A DNA stretch of 64,000 bases from Haemonchus contortus (taxonomy: Eukaryota; Nematoda; Chromadorea; Rhabditida; Trichostrongylidae): positions 18,975,615 to 19,039,614 of the forward strand of contig LS997564.1 of the NCBI GenBank assembly GCA_000469685.2, in the 5' to 3' direction. Under the pieces are notes generated by a model that had not been told where the DNA came from, made no database searches, and was given only the letters and a program-made list of their open reading frames with translations. Of this stretch, positions 1 through 42,709 are shown piece by piece. Positions within the stretch are counted from its first letter, which is position 1, and every line of letters starts with the position of its first letter. The translations under genes were made by a program, and so were the position numbers.

Positions 1-511
<511 letters not shown>

Positions 512-742
512 TAGCTCTAACATTATCCATCTTACTCTGATGGGTTCCAGGGGAAGCGGACACGATTCGTACAAGGAACTTCTCCAGACGAATCGCCCAC
601 ACATTTATTGGAGATACACCAGTGGGTAACTGATCATTTTCTACTTCGTTTAATACGTTTTTCATTACAGCGTTTCTAGTTTTACACTTTACTCCTTTGA
701 CTTTTTCCCATCATACGTTTTGATTTTTTTTTGAAGAATTCA

Positions 743-32291
<31,549 letters not shown>

Positions 32292-35200
32292 CGACGCTGA
32301 TAACGCAGCCGCCTTGCACGCTGAAACGGGGACGATTTAGTCGAATGATTGGAACGGTTATCGCGAATGCAGAAGTGGGAGAAGGCGATGATTCTACATG
32401 AAAGTATGGGGTAGTATGAACGTGGGAAGTCAAAGGGGATTTTCATGAATGAAGGGACGTGTCAGCGCTGAAAGGTGTCCGCCCCCGTACTCATTTGGGC
32501 TTGCGATCAGCCTTGCCAAAAGCGATTAAGAAGTACGGAAGACAGCCACAGTGGCAACTGCAGCTGTCGCCGCAGCGTAGCGATCCGCCGAGGAGGCAAT
32601 CGACGAATTTAGGCGACTGCAAATTGCTGCTTCGATTCGCCACCTCCTGAGTGCCCGACGACCTTCCCAGATTCTACACTGCCCCCACCACTTCCAACCT
32701 AATCCCCACATGAGAACAACTCAGTAGAAATGCGAATAAAACTGAAGGTTTTTCCCTGAAAAATTGCAGGGAAGTGATTGCCTGCGGCAGTTGACAACTA
32801 ATGACATCGCTGGTGATGTCAGAAGTATCCCCTGAGGGGCACACAGCTTTCAAGACATCTTCCTGAATCCATTCGGAATGTCTGCGCACACATCTTCGAA
32901 AGCCCAGGAGGATGCCTTATCAAAAACCACAAATTCAATTAGGACCTCCGGCGGTTTGCATATAAAGTGAAGGTTTTTGCTCTAGCCGAGGAGAAGGAAG
33001 ATTGCGCCAGTAAGAAGATTGCTGAAAGTGCTTGATGTCAGTGGGAAAGAGGATTTCCGGGAAACAGCCATTCAGGTGAGAAATGAAAAGTTCTTATGAC
33101 GGCGCTGGGCAAGCTCATCACATCAATGCCGTCTGAAAATTTATCATAAAAGGGAAATCAGAAGAAAAGGGTGCATTTCCAATTCCAGACCTTAAAATAG
33201 AAAGACAATTTGAAGTCGCAGTTGTCCTGACTGTAAGAAATCAAAGAATTCTTCTGTCTCGGGTCCGAATTTTCTTGTTTGCGGTGCCGCATTCTTTGCC
33301 ATTCACAGGATCGAATCCCGTACAAACCAAACTATCCCTCTTAGATCGCTGTTCCTGATCTCAAACTCCAATTTTGCAAATTTCGAAAGTACCATTTTGT
33401 TTTGTAATTTATACCAAATTAATCCAGCAATATGCTCGGTGGCAACAAATAATAATTTGCTTGTTATTGCAATATTTCGAAAAAGTCATATGCATGGCGC
33501 ATTACGGAAAACCAAAAGACACTCATTTTTTACAGCATGTTTATGCTTACCGAATCTGAAAAAAAAATTGTTGGCAGCAGTTAAAGTGATAAGGAATTCA
33601 TTATGAAAGTCCTCAAAATAAAGCGATACATCGGCCCAGCGGTATGGGAACGAATATCGACTGCAAGAAATGAAATCAATAAAAAACGTGCATTGAATCC
33701 CGATCGTTCAGAGCTGGCTGGATTCATCTTTGATTCCTATCATTTCTCACCAAGCCTAGTTTTATTCCCTTCTCTTCTCCTTCCTTATTACATACACCTA
33801 TCTGTCGATGATGGAACTTGATCTAAAAGCTGGTAAAATTCGAATGGATGGAAAAGGCGAAGCAGCTTAGCGCAATAATTCCTATTTCATTTACTGGTAA
33901 GTTCTAGCGACTTCTTAGAACCTGTTCCAGTGCAGGAGCCTTGTTCAAACATTCTTCATTGATAGCGCTAATTTTGCAGCCCTATTCCTATAATTTACCG
34001 AGTACATTCAACAGAATCGAGTGACGAGCTAAACAGCGATTTGTGACCATGTGAAATTTGTACTTTCGAAACGACAGGTTTGGAACGATTCCTCAAAAAG
34101 AATTTTGATATAAACAATATTAACTATCTACTTTCTCATTCATTTCTGATTCGTTTTTCAATACCAGTAGCTACAAAAGCGACACATTGTCTATGTATGA
34201 GGAAAACTGAAAAGGAAAAACTGATCAAGGGATCAATTTTTCCATAACTCACTCAGGTTTGAATACTTTTTCAGGAAGTGATTGTGATATAGTGATTAGA
34301 GAATATAGTCAGAAATTAATAATTGCAAACTGTACTTCGAAGGCTAATGTGAGAAAACAGTCTAATTCCGCTCCTCAAAGAGAAAATCAAACTTCACAGC
34401 ATTGGACCTGAATTTTTGAGGAGCTCATTCCCCTCTTCATCACAGAAAACCAGTACACTTTGTAACCAACTCATTGTAGGGATTCCGTGGGAGGAAATAG
34501 AAGACCTTGCATGCGCATAGAAACTCACGTACTGGGTTACTTATCATTGGACTAGGTCCGAGGAGTAGATAACCCAGACAAGAAGCAGGCAAATGAGGTC
34601 ATGTTAACAGTATACTTGTAATAAAGGGAATCAGAGGAAGGAGCACATCTACGCCGGAAATCGAATGGTAAGCGGGCAGAAAAAAGGCTGGACCACAGTG
34701 CTAGTCGGAAATCAGGCTGATAGCTCCAAAAAAAGAAGGCGCAATCGCCTGAGATGAGCCAGAGCACTTTCCACATACTGATATTCACATGAAGATTCTA
34801 AGAACCAGAAGGAAAAGTAATCCCACGCATTCAGGCACCTGTACAGTTGAAACTCGGCTTTCAAGGAGTAGTTCGGAGGACAAGAAGTACCAAAACATTC
34901 TGATTAGGGGTAGCCCTTATACCTCAGTAAACTTAGCTCGGAAATGCGTCATGAACCAATCAAAGGTAAAACTCACCCATTCTGGCGAATTGGGAGAATC
35001 CGCTTGGTCCAAAACAAGCAATATCAGGACAAGATGCGCTGTCTTGTTAACCTAACGCGACCCCACTTAGGCATTGGGCGTGACTGAACACCTAATGAAC
35101 GTCCTGGCTGATTGGTCCCGTGGGGAGCACATCAAATTATCGGAAATTGAATGTGGTAAGCGATTTAGGAAAAAAATGACCGCAAGCGACTATCGAGCAC

Positions 35201-35430
35201 TTCGGCTACGGGTAGTCGCGGTGGCGCCATCGGCGGCGACGATCGCAGCGCTGCAAACAGCGATTTGCTGACGTGCTGAAAACGTCGTTAGCGGCGTTTG
35301 TCACCCTAATGTCGTTAGGGAAATCGTCCGCTGACAGCTGCATGCTCACCGCAGCTACTTCGAAAGCCCTCAGAAGAAAGTATACAAATTGATTTTGGAT
35401 GGCACCGTACTTATTCATTTTTGTCATAAG
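32292..35430. other. Upstream flank of NCA, no gene seen
   Basis: The NCA promoter must lie here or in an upstream exon region. 32460-32660 is CpG-richer than its surroundings. A B-box-like GGATCGAATCCCG at 33309 suggests a tRNA-derived fragment. No conserved coding sequence recognised. Confidence 0.4.
32321..32330 (-). promoter_or_regulatory. Acceptor site just upstream of the NCA start (candidate spliced-leader site)
   Basis: CCCGTTTCAG ends 30 bases before the ATG, with exon sequence starting at 32320. In nematodes such a site close to the start codon is often used for SL trans-splicing, but it could equally join an upstream exon because the reading frame stays open to it. Confidence 0.45.
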
Positions 35431-35436
35431 GTAATT

Positions 35437-35825
35437 TAGAGGCATAGTTCGCGATAAAAGTGGCTTATGAGATGTCCCGCTAGGATGAACTTGTGGCGCC
35501 CTCGTATACTATATTTGGTGCTGTCAGATCGGACAACGGCATAGATAGGGCGTTGTAAAAGTGTAAAGATTGTCCCATGTGTATGCGCGGGCGAGTTCAG
35601 CGCATCGTAAAGACTGCACCATTCACTAGGGAACCCATGTAGGAAGGACCCATAGCGACAGTGAAAGACCATTCTCAACAATTTTGGCTTGATGTAGTCA
35701 GCTCTTCGCGCAATTGCAACAACTGAAATATCGTCCACGTACCTATCCTATAACATTTCCGTCATGATGATCTCGTCCAACCTCTACTTTCACTACTTTT
35801 GAGTAGCCCTATTTCGCGAATTTTC
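35437..35825. repeat. TTAA-family inverted-repeat element, copy B (decayed)
   Basis: Left end AGAGGCATAGTTCGCGATAA. The interior (GGGAACCCATGTAGGAAG..., GATGTAGTCAGCTCTTCGCG) matches copies A and C. The right end is poor, near TTTCGCGAATTTTC. Confidence 0.7.
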
Positions 35826-35829
35826 TCGA

Positions 35830-37470
35830 AGCACTACCTATTCCTACCCGTCCGCTTACGTTCGTTCCTTGTTTTGAGATATACACCAACATGTACGACA
35901 CAAGCGGTTGGGACCAACTCAAAACCCGTTGGACAGCTCCAACCCACTTTTGTCCGGGGTGCATCATCGGTTGCAGAAATTAGGATTTTCAATGAATCAA
36001 GTAATTCCTCAGAAAACTTGCAATTTGCCAGAGTTGTTCAGGGTAAAGACTACAAGTGGAATGGCATTAGAAATCGTATTTTAATGGTCAGAAAAATCAC
36101 ATCACAAAGGTACCAATTAAATTGCATGATCATTTGCTCAATCATCTTTCAGAGACCAAAATCGGATTAATAGTCGTAGTTGAAGCAGGAAAATACACAG
36201 GAACATACTTGTTTACATCGAAGTGAACAAAAAACAGGGGCCAAATATCTTCTTGACTACAAGTAGAATAAGATTCGAAAAAAGCATCTTGATAACTTGG
36301 CGGTAGGTAACAATTCCAGTAGAAGCCATGCGTTTCACTTACTTCCAAAATGCAGTGGGCGTTTGAAAGTGCAATATATCTCTACCCGAACCTGGCCCTT
36401 AAGGAATGATTAGTTGAATAGGTCAAGGCTCCCTGACCCGATCACCAAGAGACTGCCTACTCGGCTGGGACCTATTCAGCAGTTGAGCAAGGTACCTTTA
36501 GTAATGCTAAACGGTTGGGTTAGCCACTAATCGAGGTCCGATTCAGGAATAAGGAAGTATCAGTTTATTCCTAGGGGGGCGAGAATTTCTCATAGCCATG
36601 CCGACGAGGAACAAAAGGCAAGGGTGCATACCACGAACTCAGGCCATCTATGTAGTGGGAAAATGGGAGCAGAAAAAAAAGGAAAGAAAAGAAATCTCAT
36701 TACATGTCAGAGCGAAAAAAGGGACAATGAAGAGAACTCGGTGATATTGATTTACCCGAGGATATAGGCGCTTCATTAAGGCACCAGGGATCAAAAGACA
36801 TGATGAGTAGTTTCTGGGAGTATCTGAGGGAGAGGACATTGCCCATTTAAGGATTAGATGCTCAATAAAGCACAATCAAACTCGCTGTTGACGTATGGAG
36901 CGAGTAAAAATATCGGATTCGACTAGTGGGGAAATGAGAATGTAATTATAGGACTGAGAAGCGATGGCGACGGCTGGCCGAATGAAAATTAATAGCCGGG
37001 TAAGTTGATATTCAAAACGACGAAAAAGCCTCGGCTTCAAAGGTCGCATGAAACGAATCCGTTGGGTGGGAGGGCGTAAGGAAGATGGGAAGGGGAGCGA
37101 TACCCGATCTCAGACAGCCCAGCCAGTCAGCCTACTTTCTGAGGGTGAGTACAGGAAAGAAGGAACGCACAAGTGATACTTCTCGACTTGGGAACGCTGA
37201 TGCAGCGCAATGCGAAGAAAAACAAATTCGCCGCAAAACACAAGAATGAATAATCATGGCCGGAGGGGATAAGACAAAGACAATGAGGCGCCGGGGAAAT
37301 GCCAAAGTGAGGGGGCTGTGTGAAGAAATGGCTAACCGAAAATGATTAATGAGTGAATAGCGCTCGGCCCGCCTGTCGTAGGTCCGCGAACGGCGCGGCC
37401 ACATCAGCTGGAAGGAATCGAGTTCAGGGTAAAGATACGGTAACAAAAGTTATCATCAGTTCTTTCGACT
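35830..37470. other. Intergenic, no recognised feature
   Basis: About 1.6 kb, no gene or known repeat recognised. Confidence 0.4.
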
Positions 37471-37471
37471 G

Positions 37472-38046
37472 TTAAAGGCACAGTTCACGATAATTTTGGG
37501 TAATCCAGATTATGATGAAGACAGGATCGAAAGTAGTGCGACTGTGGTAAAGAAACTGCGTGCATCGGTGTTTCCAAAGTAAAAAAAGGCTTCGAAAAAC
37601 CGTTAAAAAGGGGGCTGGACGAGAATGAAACAAGAAAAATGAAGAAGAGTGGGGCGTCAGGACGAGCTAAACAGTGTGTTTCACTGCGCGAGTGTGGGTC
37701 CTGGTGCGAATAACAGACAATAGTAAGCAAAAATTCAATTCACTTATAAGCATAAATAAACAAAAAAAACCCTAGCAGCAGCGAAAGTAGCTCACTTTTT
37801 TAAGCCTCTAGGAGTAGGAAATTAAATAAGGGATCGCGGCAGCAAAAAAAAACAGAGGAAAAAAGAATGGGAGAAAAACATCGCCTCATCGCTCGGCGAC
37901 CAGCTGACTGTGTGTGGCCAGCTAGAACGAATAGTTGCATTGTATATATGTGTATTGTCTCGACACTCGTCTTACGTGACATCGAAATGGGGGCACAGAA
38001 GCGGGGCTTTCCCGCCTCTCGAATTATCGTGAACTGCGCCCTTAAG
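37472..38046. mobile_element. TTAA-flanked inverted-repeat element, copy E
   Basis: TTAA then AGGCACAGTTCACGATAATT at the left, ATTATCGTGAACTGCGCC then CTTAA at the right: about 575 bp with TTAA on both borders. The left part is shared with the half copies at 61.5 kb and, more distantly, 63.3 and 50.9 kb. Confidence 0.85.
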
Positions 38047-38930
38047 TAAGTACTCGATTCGGCTTCCTGCCATCAGATGAACGCGATGAAAGTAAAAATA
38101 AGCTCCTCCGGACACCCCAAAGAAATGTTTGTCAAAATATTTCAATTTCGAAGACTCCAAAAGTTCCGCCGAAAAACACTCAGACCCCAACTGAAATGAT
38201 CTTCAAGGGGGCAGCTCTCAGAGATTGCTTCGAAATACCCATAAATTTTGTAGAATTGGATCAAGTTATGTAATAACCGATACGACGACCATTTCATACG
38301 CCTAGCCTATCCAATAAACGAGCCCAACCTTATCTGCCTACGATGATGGAAATATTTATATATAACCATCGGAAATGAGGAAATAAATCTACGGCTATCC
38401 CTGATGACTTTCAAAAAGCACACCAAGGCACCTTTTTATGAGAGGATTGATACTTAGGTAGTTCATATTGGGGAAAAATGCTTTTCGATCCGCAAGTGTG
38501 GGAGTGGGAAAAGCAGTGCACTGGGAGTTTTAGAAGAAAATACGGAATGCCTGTATTCAGACCTCACAGTGGACCCCTGATCAACTGTATCCTTGAAGGT
38601 TCCAAAGATTCAAAGCATTTACCTTCCAAATAGTCGACCTTAACTTGTCGAGAACTTGGCTTAGTAGGCTGAAGAGGACCTAATCCAAGAGGCAGTGTAG
38701 GTAAACAATGGCCATTTGAGTGATTGTGCCGTCAAATGCTAGGGTGTAACCTTTCTGTCACAATCCTTTCAGAGACCCTATCGTTTTGCTACCCATGAAG
38801 GTTGATGGATCTTTTCTTAGGATATAAAGTGAGTCAACAATCCTATAACGACAGCCAGTTTATAGACTTTACTTAGGCTATACTGTTATGTACAGCAGGA
38901 CTAAATTACTTTGACAGGAAACGAATAGCT
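38047..38930. other. Intergenic, no recognised feature
   Basis: No gene or repeat recognised. Confidence 0.4.
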
Positions 38931-38977
38931 TTTATTTCAGCCCAAGTTTGTTTTCAGGCCAAATCGGCCACTTCACT

Positions 38978-39100
38978 TTATTCTTCGAGTTCCTCTTCGA
39001 TGTTCGCTTCCGAACCTATTCTTTCCTTTAATTTAGCTCCAAGGAAGACAATGAATTGATGTTTTTTATAACGGAACCGTGGTATTAGAATTGTTGACGT
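38978..39100 (-). CDS. Possible terminal exon of an unknown gene
   Basis: Minus-strand open frame of about 40 codons ending FLGAKLKERIGSEANIEEE-like acidic tail and TAA at 38980, followed 42 bases later by a poly(A) signal AATAAA (38936-38931). No good acceptor is seen (only AAAATAG near 39100) and no upstream exons were found, so it may be a pseudogene or chance. Confidence 0.25.
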   Translation of the reverse strand, partial: TSTILIPRFRYKKHQFIVFLGAKLKERIGSEANIEEELEE

Positions 39101-39455
39101 GCTTTTGCTATTTTATGGCTAGTGTTATCGCGAATAAAGATGCGAACGAGCTGCTTTACTATATTCAGCCCGAAATTTTGAAAAAATTGATTTAACCACC
39201 GGCCCAACCTACCAAAGCAACAGATAAAGGAGAAAACAACAGCAAAGTAATTTCGTTTAATCCTAAACGCACCAACTTGCGAACAGGGACAAATACTCTA
39301 CAAAAGCGTTGTTCTATTCCCATCCTAAGATCCGATCTCCAACACTGGAGCTTTCGCCACCGCTCCTTCCCGTCGGCGTTCCCGTTCCCGTGTACATTCT
39401 ACCGCAAGTCCATCCCAGCATCTTCACTCCACCGAAACAAATCTGTTTTTTATCG

Positions 39456-39537
39456 GGTCTCAGTATCGGTAGTGTAAGGGGTAAGGGCAGGGTACGCCGA
39501 TAGCAGGAGTACGGGTTCGAATCCCGTTGGGGGCTCA
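39456..39537 (+). repeat. tRNA-like fragment (SINE head)
   Basis: TCAGTATCGGTAGTGTAAGG, then GAGTACGGGTTCGAATCCCG. The B-box and T-arm are intact but the acceptor and anticodon stems do not close properly, so this is not a functional tRNA. Same family as 45299-45373. Confidence 0.65.
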
Positions 39538-39654
39538 AGTTTTGTCCATGACTTACTGACAATGTGGGTCTTCCGGTTCACGTACTGCGATGAAATATTC
39601 AACAGCAGCAGCAATGACAACACTTCAAGTCTGTTTCTTATAATTTTCGTCTAG

Positions 39655-40965
39655 ATGCGAGTTTCAGGAGAGGTAGCCATTCGCAGAAATCAAAGAGGAT
39701 GGTCGAGGCAGCCGAACAGGTGGCAGAGAACACGGGACTGTATGTGTTATATAATACAATGAACTTGACAGTAGAGGTAGCAAATTTCGTCCTTCGGTCG
39801 GTCGAAGCTAGGTCCCGGCCTAGTTAGGAAGTCGGGTAGCAGGGGTCGAAAAAAAACACAGATCGTGTTTTTCGGGTCGACACAGCCGTGAAGCATGGGA
39901 GCCTGATCATTGCCCCTTCCCATAGATGTCGTGGAGTACCCGCGGTCGTAAAGGATGTACTTCACCTCGATTTTATTCATGCTGCGTTTATCCGAATCTT
40001 TACATTCTGTTTCATATAACTGTCAGCGGCTACAGAGCTTACTCCTAGCTTGCGAAACCTTTCTATCTCTAGGTAGTTCCTCAAATGTAATCTACACCTA
40101 ACTTTTTGTACTCATAGGGGTGTGGGGCATGATCTTTCCCACCTTGAGCTGGAACTCATTTTCCGCCTATTTCACTTTTTGCCCATCATTTTTCCAATTT
40201 AATTTCGAACTTCCTTCACTGTTCTTCAGTATTCAAATGTCGTCAGCGTAAATAATGGCCTTCAGCAGTCCATTCACGAGTTCTTTATAAATGCGTTCTC
40301 TGTTGGACGAGAGGCCAGCGATGTGCCCCACTGGGTGTACAGGTTTTGGTCGATCCGATCAACTCTTCTTCCCAGGAACTTCCATTTGGTTGTGGTTGCG
40401 ATTTTTTAATTAAACACTTTTGTGGATTGAGGAATGGTAGGAGTGGTGCTTTTGAAAGCGATACTTTTGCTTTATCCACACATGCGATACAGTTCCGCCA
40501 GCAATTACAGCCTCAGAACCGGAAAAGCCAGCTCATCTCGTATTCCAAGCGCCCCAATAGGTACCTGATCAAGACCGACCGTTTCCTCGAAGTTCCTTTC
40601 CTATTGCTCGACAGGCCACACCCCTGACCCGGGCATAATGGCATCAGCCGCCGGCTCCATTTGAGGGCTGTACTCGGAGAGAAATCTTCGTTCGTTAGCC
40701 CATCTATAAACTCTTTTCTTTTGCAAAAGATATGGGCTGGTTACAACAAAGAATACAGTGCCTGTTTCTTGCAGGCCCTCCAACCCCGACTTCCCGAGCA
40801 GGTCGTGACCGAAGTTAGAGTGGCCGAAGGGCAAACTTCGCTATCTTGACTGTCAAGTTTATTGCATAAGACACACAGTCCCGTGTTCTCTACCTTCTGT
40901 TCAGCTGCCTCGGCCGTCATCTTTGACTTCTGCGAATGGCTACCTCTCTGAAACTCTCATCTTTT
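39655..40965. repeat. Foldback element with arms of about 140 bp
   Basis: The left arm (about 39655-39800: GAGTTTCAGGAGAGGTAGCC, TTCGCAGAAATCAAAGA, ACACGGGACTGT, GAACTTGACAGT) is found inverted at about 40820-40965 (ACTGTCAAGTTTATTGCATA, ACAGTCCCGTGTTCTC, TTCTGCGAATGGCTACCTCT). About 1.0 kb of unique interior without a recognised transposase. Confidence 0.8.
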
Positions 40966-40969
40966 TTGG

Positions 40970-42255
40970 CGCTCGCACCTTTTTCTGCTTCACAGCTCTC
41001 CAAACTTGATCGGTCTCAGACCACAAAAATCTAACGTCCACATTTTCACCGGTTCTTTCCCATTTACCAAGGTACTAAGGGCAATCTTGAAAAGGCAGAC
41101 CGTGATATCAAAGCTCCCCTCCCCTTTTCAAAATGGAACCATATTTTTCATTGCCTAGTTATGCAGGTCATATGGTGTTATATAATACTGTGTTATATAT
41201 TGCAGAACCTCCAGATGTGAAGGGGTTCCAGAAATATAAGACAAACAGGAAATCGACACCGAAAGGGAGCTTGATCAATTTGAACTTACTTATTCATGGG
41301 GTTATAATAAGAAGATTTACGATTTTTAGAAAAAAATCCACAGAGCATATGAATAAGGGGAAATATCGAGCTGTGACTTATTCGCAAGAACCCTTGTACC
41401 CTTGTTGGAAGAATGAAGTTTAAGACAAAGATCAGACAGCTGGCACCCCCACCCAAGTGAAGTTAAAAAGCGAATCCGGCTCGCTTTCTCATCTCTGATG
41501 CAGCCTCCCACGCTTCGACTATTCCACATCCTCTTCCAGCCCATCGATCGTGGCTAAATTCGATTGTACGGGAACTATCATCCACAATGTGATGAACTAA
41601 GAAGATGTGGTGAGGCGAGAATGCATCTAATGGAGGACAACGGACGTAGCGAGTCAGATAGGCCAGCTTCCCAGTTTTTCGTAAAAGGTGTGCCTATAGA
41701 ACGATTCCAGCGCCTACTCAGTCGGGATTGGCTTCAAGAATTGAACACCGAAACATCCAGCAGATAAAAAGTGTAAAGGTTTTCTGCCGTTGACCAATCC
41801 TATTTTCAGATGTGCCCCCCAAACGGTCCCTATATGAAATCCAAGCAACCTTTTTGATGGGTTTTTAAAGGGTACCCCTCGAGGGCGGTACTAGGAAACT
41901 GAAACTAGGGTCCTCACTGCCCTAACCATGTTTGGTATCAATTAAGCGGAACACCTAGGGAAGGAAGGTATGGCCTAACCGAGTATTGAACCGGAATACC
42001 ATGTCCAGACGGTGTATGTGGTAGCTACTGCAACGATCCAACTTCCCTTCCTAATATCCACATCTAAACGATGGTGCGAGGGTCGCCACTATTTCTGCAC
42101 GTACGGCTTTTAGGAGCAAATCCCACATCGAAACTCGTCGCTCAGTGAATCGCCGTCCTATTTGCGCCTTTTCTTTTGCTTCACTTCCTTACGATATCAT
42201 GATGCTTTGCTCGGACTTCCCCTTTACATACATGGGAAGAAGGGAATCGAGATTC
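40970..42255. other. Intergenic, no recognised feature
   Basis: Contains an open frame at 41133-41423 without family match. Otherwise nothing. Confidence 0.4.
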
Positions 42256-42261
42256 CCGCCC

Positions 42262-42550
42262 CAGGAAGACCAGTGACGCCGTTGTTCGACCAAGAAGTGG
42301 GCCATCAAGTGGGTCAGACGCGTTGTGCAATATGCAGATGATCGGGACGGTGACCTACTGGATCCCTGGGAACGTCAAACGAGCACCAAGACGGCCGCCA
42401 TGGCGATGGTCACACCTCTTCACAAAAACTCTGAACGAAAGGGATGCCATGCCTCATGCCCCTCGAGCGAATCCACTGAACTGTTCTGGCTGGTGACACC
42501 GGGGCAATTGGAGACGTTAGCAGCGTCTACTAGAGGAAGTTGATGAACGA
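42262..42550 (+). pseudogene. RTE-type LINE C-terminal fragment
   Basis: One frame reads SDAVVRPRKWAIKWVRRVVQ then YADDRDGD (family: AKKSKIRWAGHVMRYSDDRW); a second frame continues YWIPGNVKRAPRRPPWRWSH then LFTKTLNERDAMP and LLEEVDE, the conserved RTE tail (DWIPRDIKRTPGRPPTRWSD, FFTKALNERN, LEEVDD). A frameshift joins them; stops present. Related to 12490-12665. Confidence 0.8.
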
Positions 42551-42609
42551 CGGGGCTGCAGGTGATAGCCTGCTTTCAGAGTTCACCGACAGACCGATTG
42601 CAGCTCCGC

Positions 42610-42707
42610 TGGCCACGTGTTGACAACGCAGGGCACCAATGAATCACGCGACCTAACGAGTCACGAAGTCTTAACACAATCTGACCAGCGTTGTCAACAC
42701 GTGGCCA
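42610..42707. repeat. Perfect 20-bp inverted repeat (hairpin)
   Basis: TGGCCACGTGTTGACAACGC at 42610-42629 and its exact inverse at 42688-42707, 58-bp spacer. The symmetry continues imperfectly outward (ACCGATTGCAGC against GCCGCTCGGT). It follows the RTE relic directly. Confidence 0.9.
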
Positions 42708-42709
42708 TG

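Noticed and set aside
32459..32650. CpG-rich open frame upstream of NCA as a separate gene
   Set aside because: No family match; more likely promoter-proximal sequence of NCA.
40190..40290. Minus-strand AIIYADDI, like a reverse transcriptase catalytic motif
   Set aside because: A stop follows directly and neither flank aligns convincingly with a reverse transcriptase, so chance is as likely.
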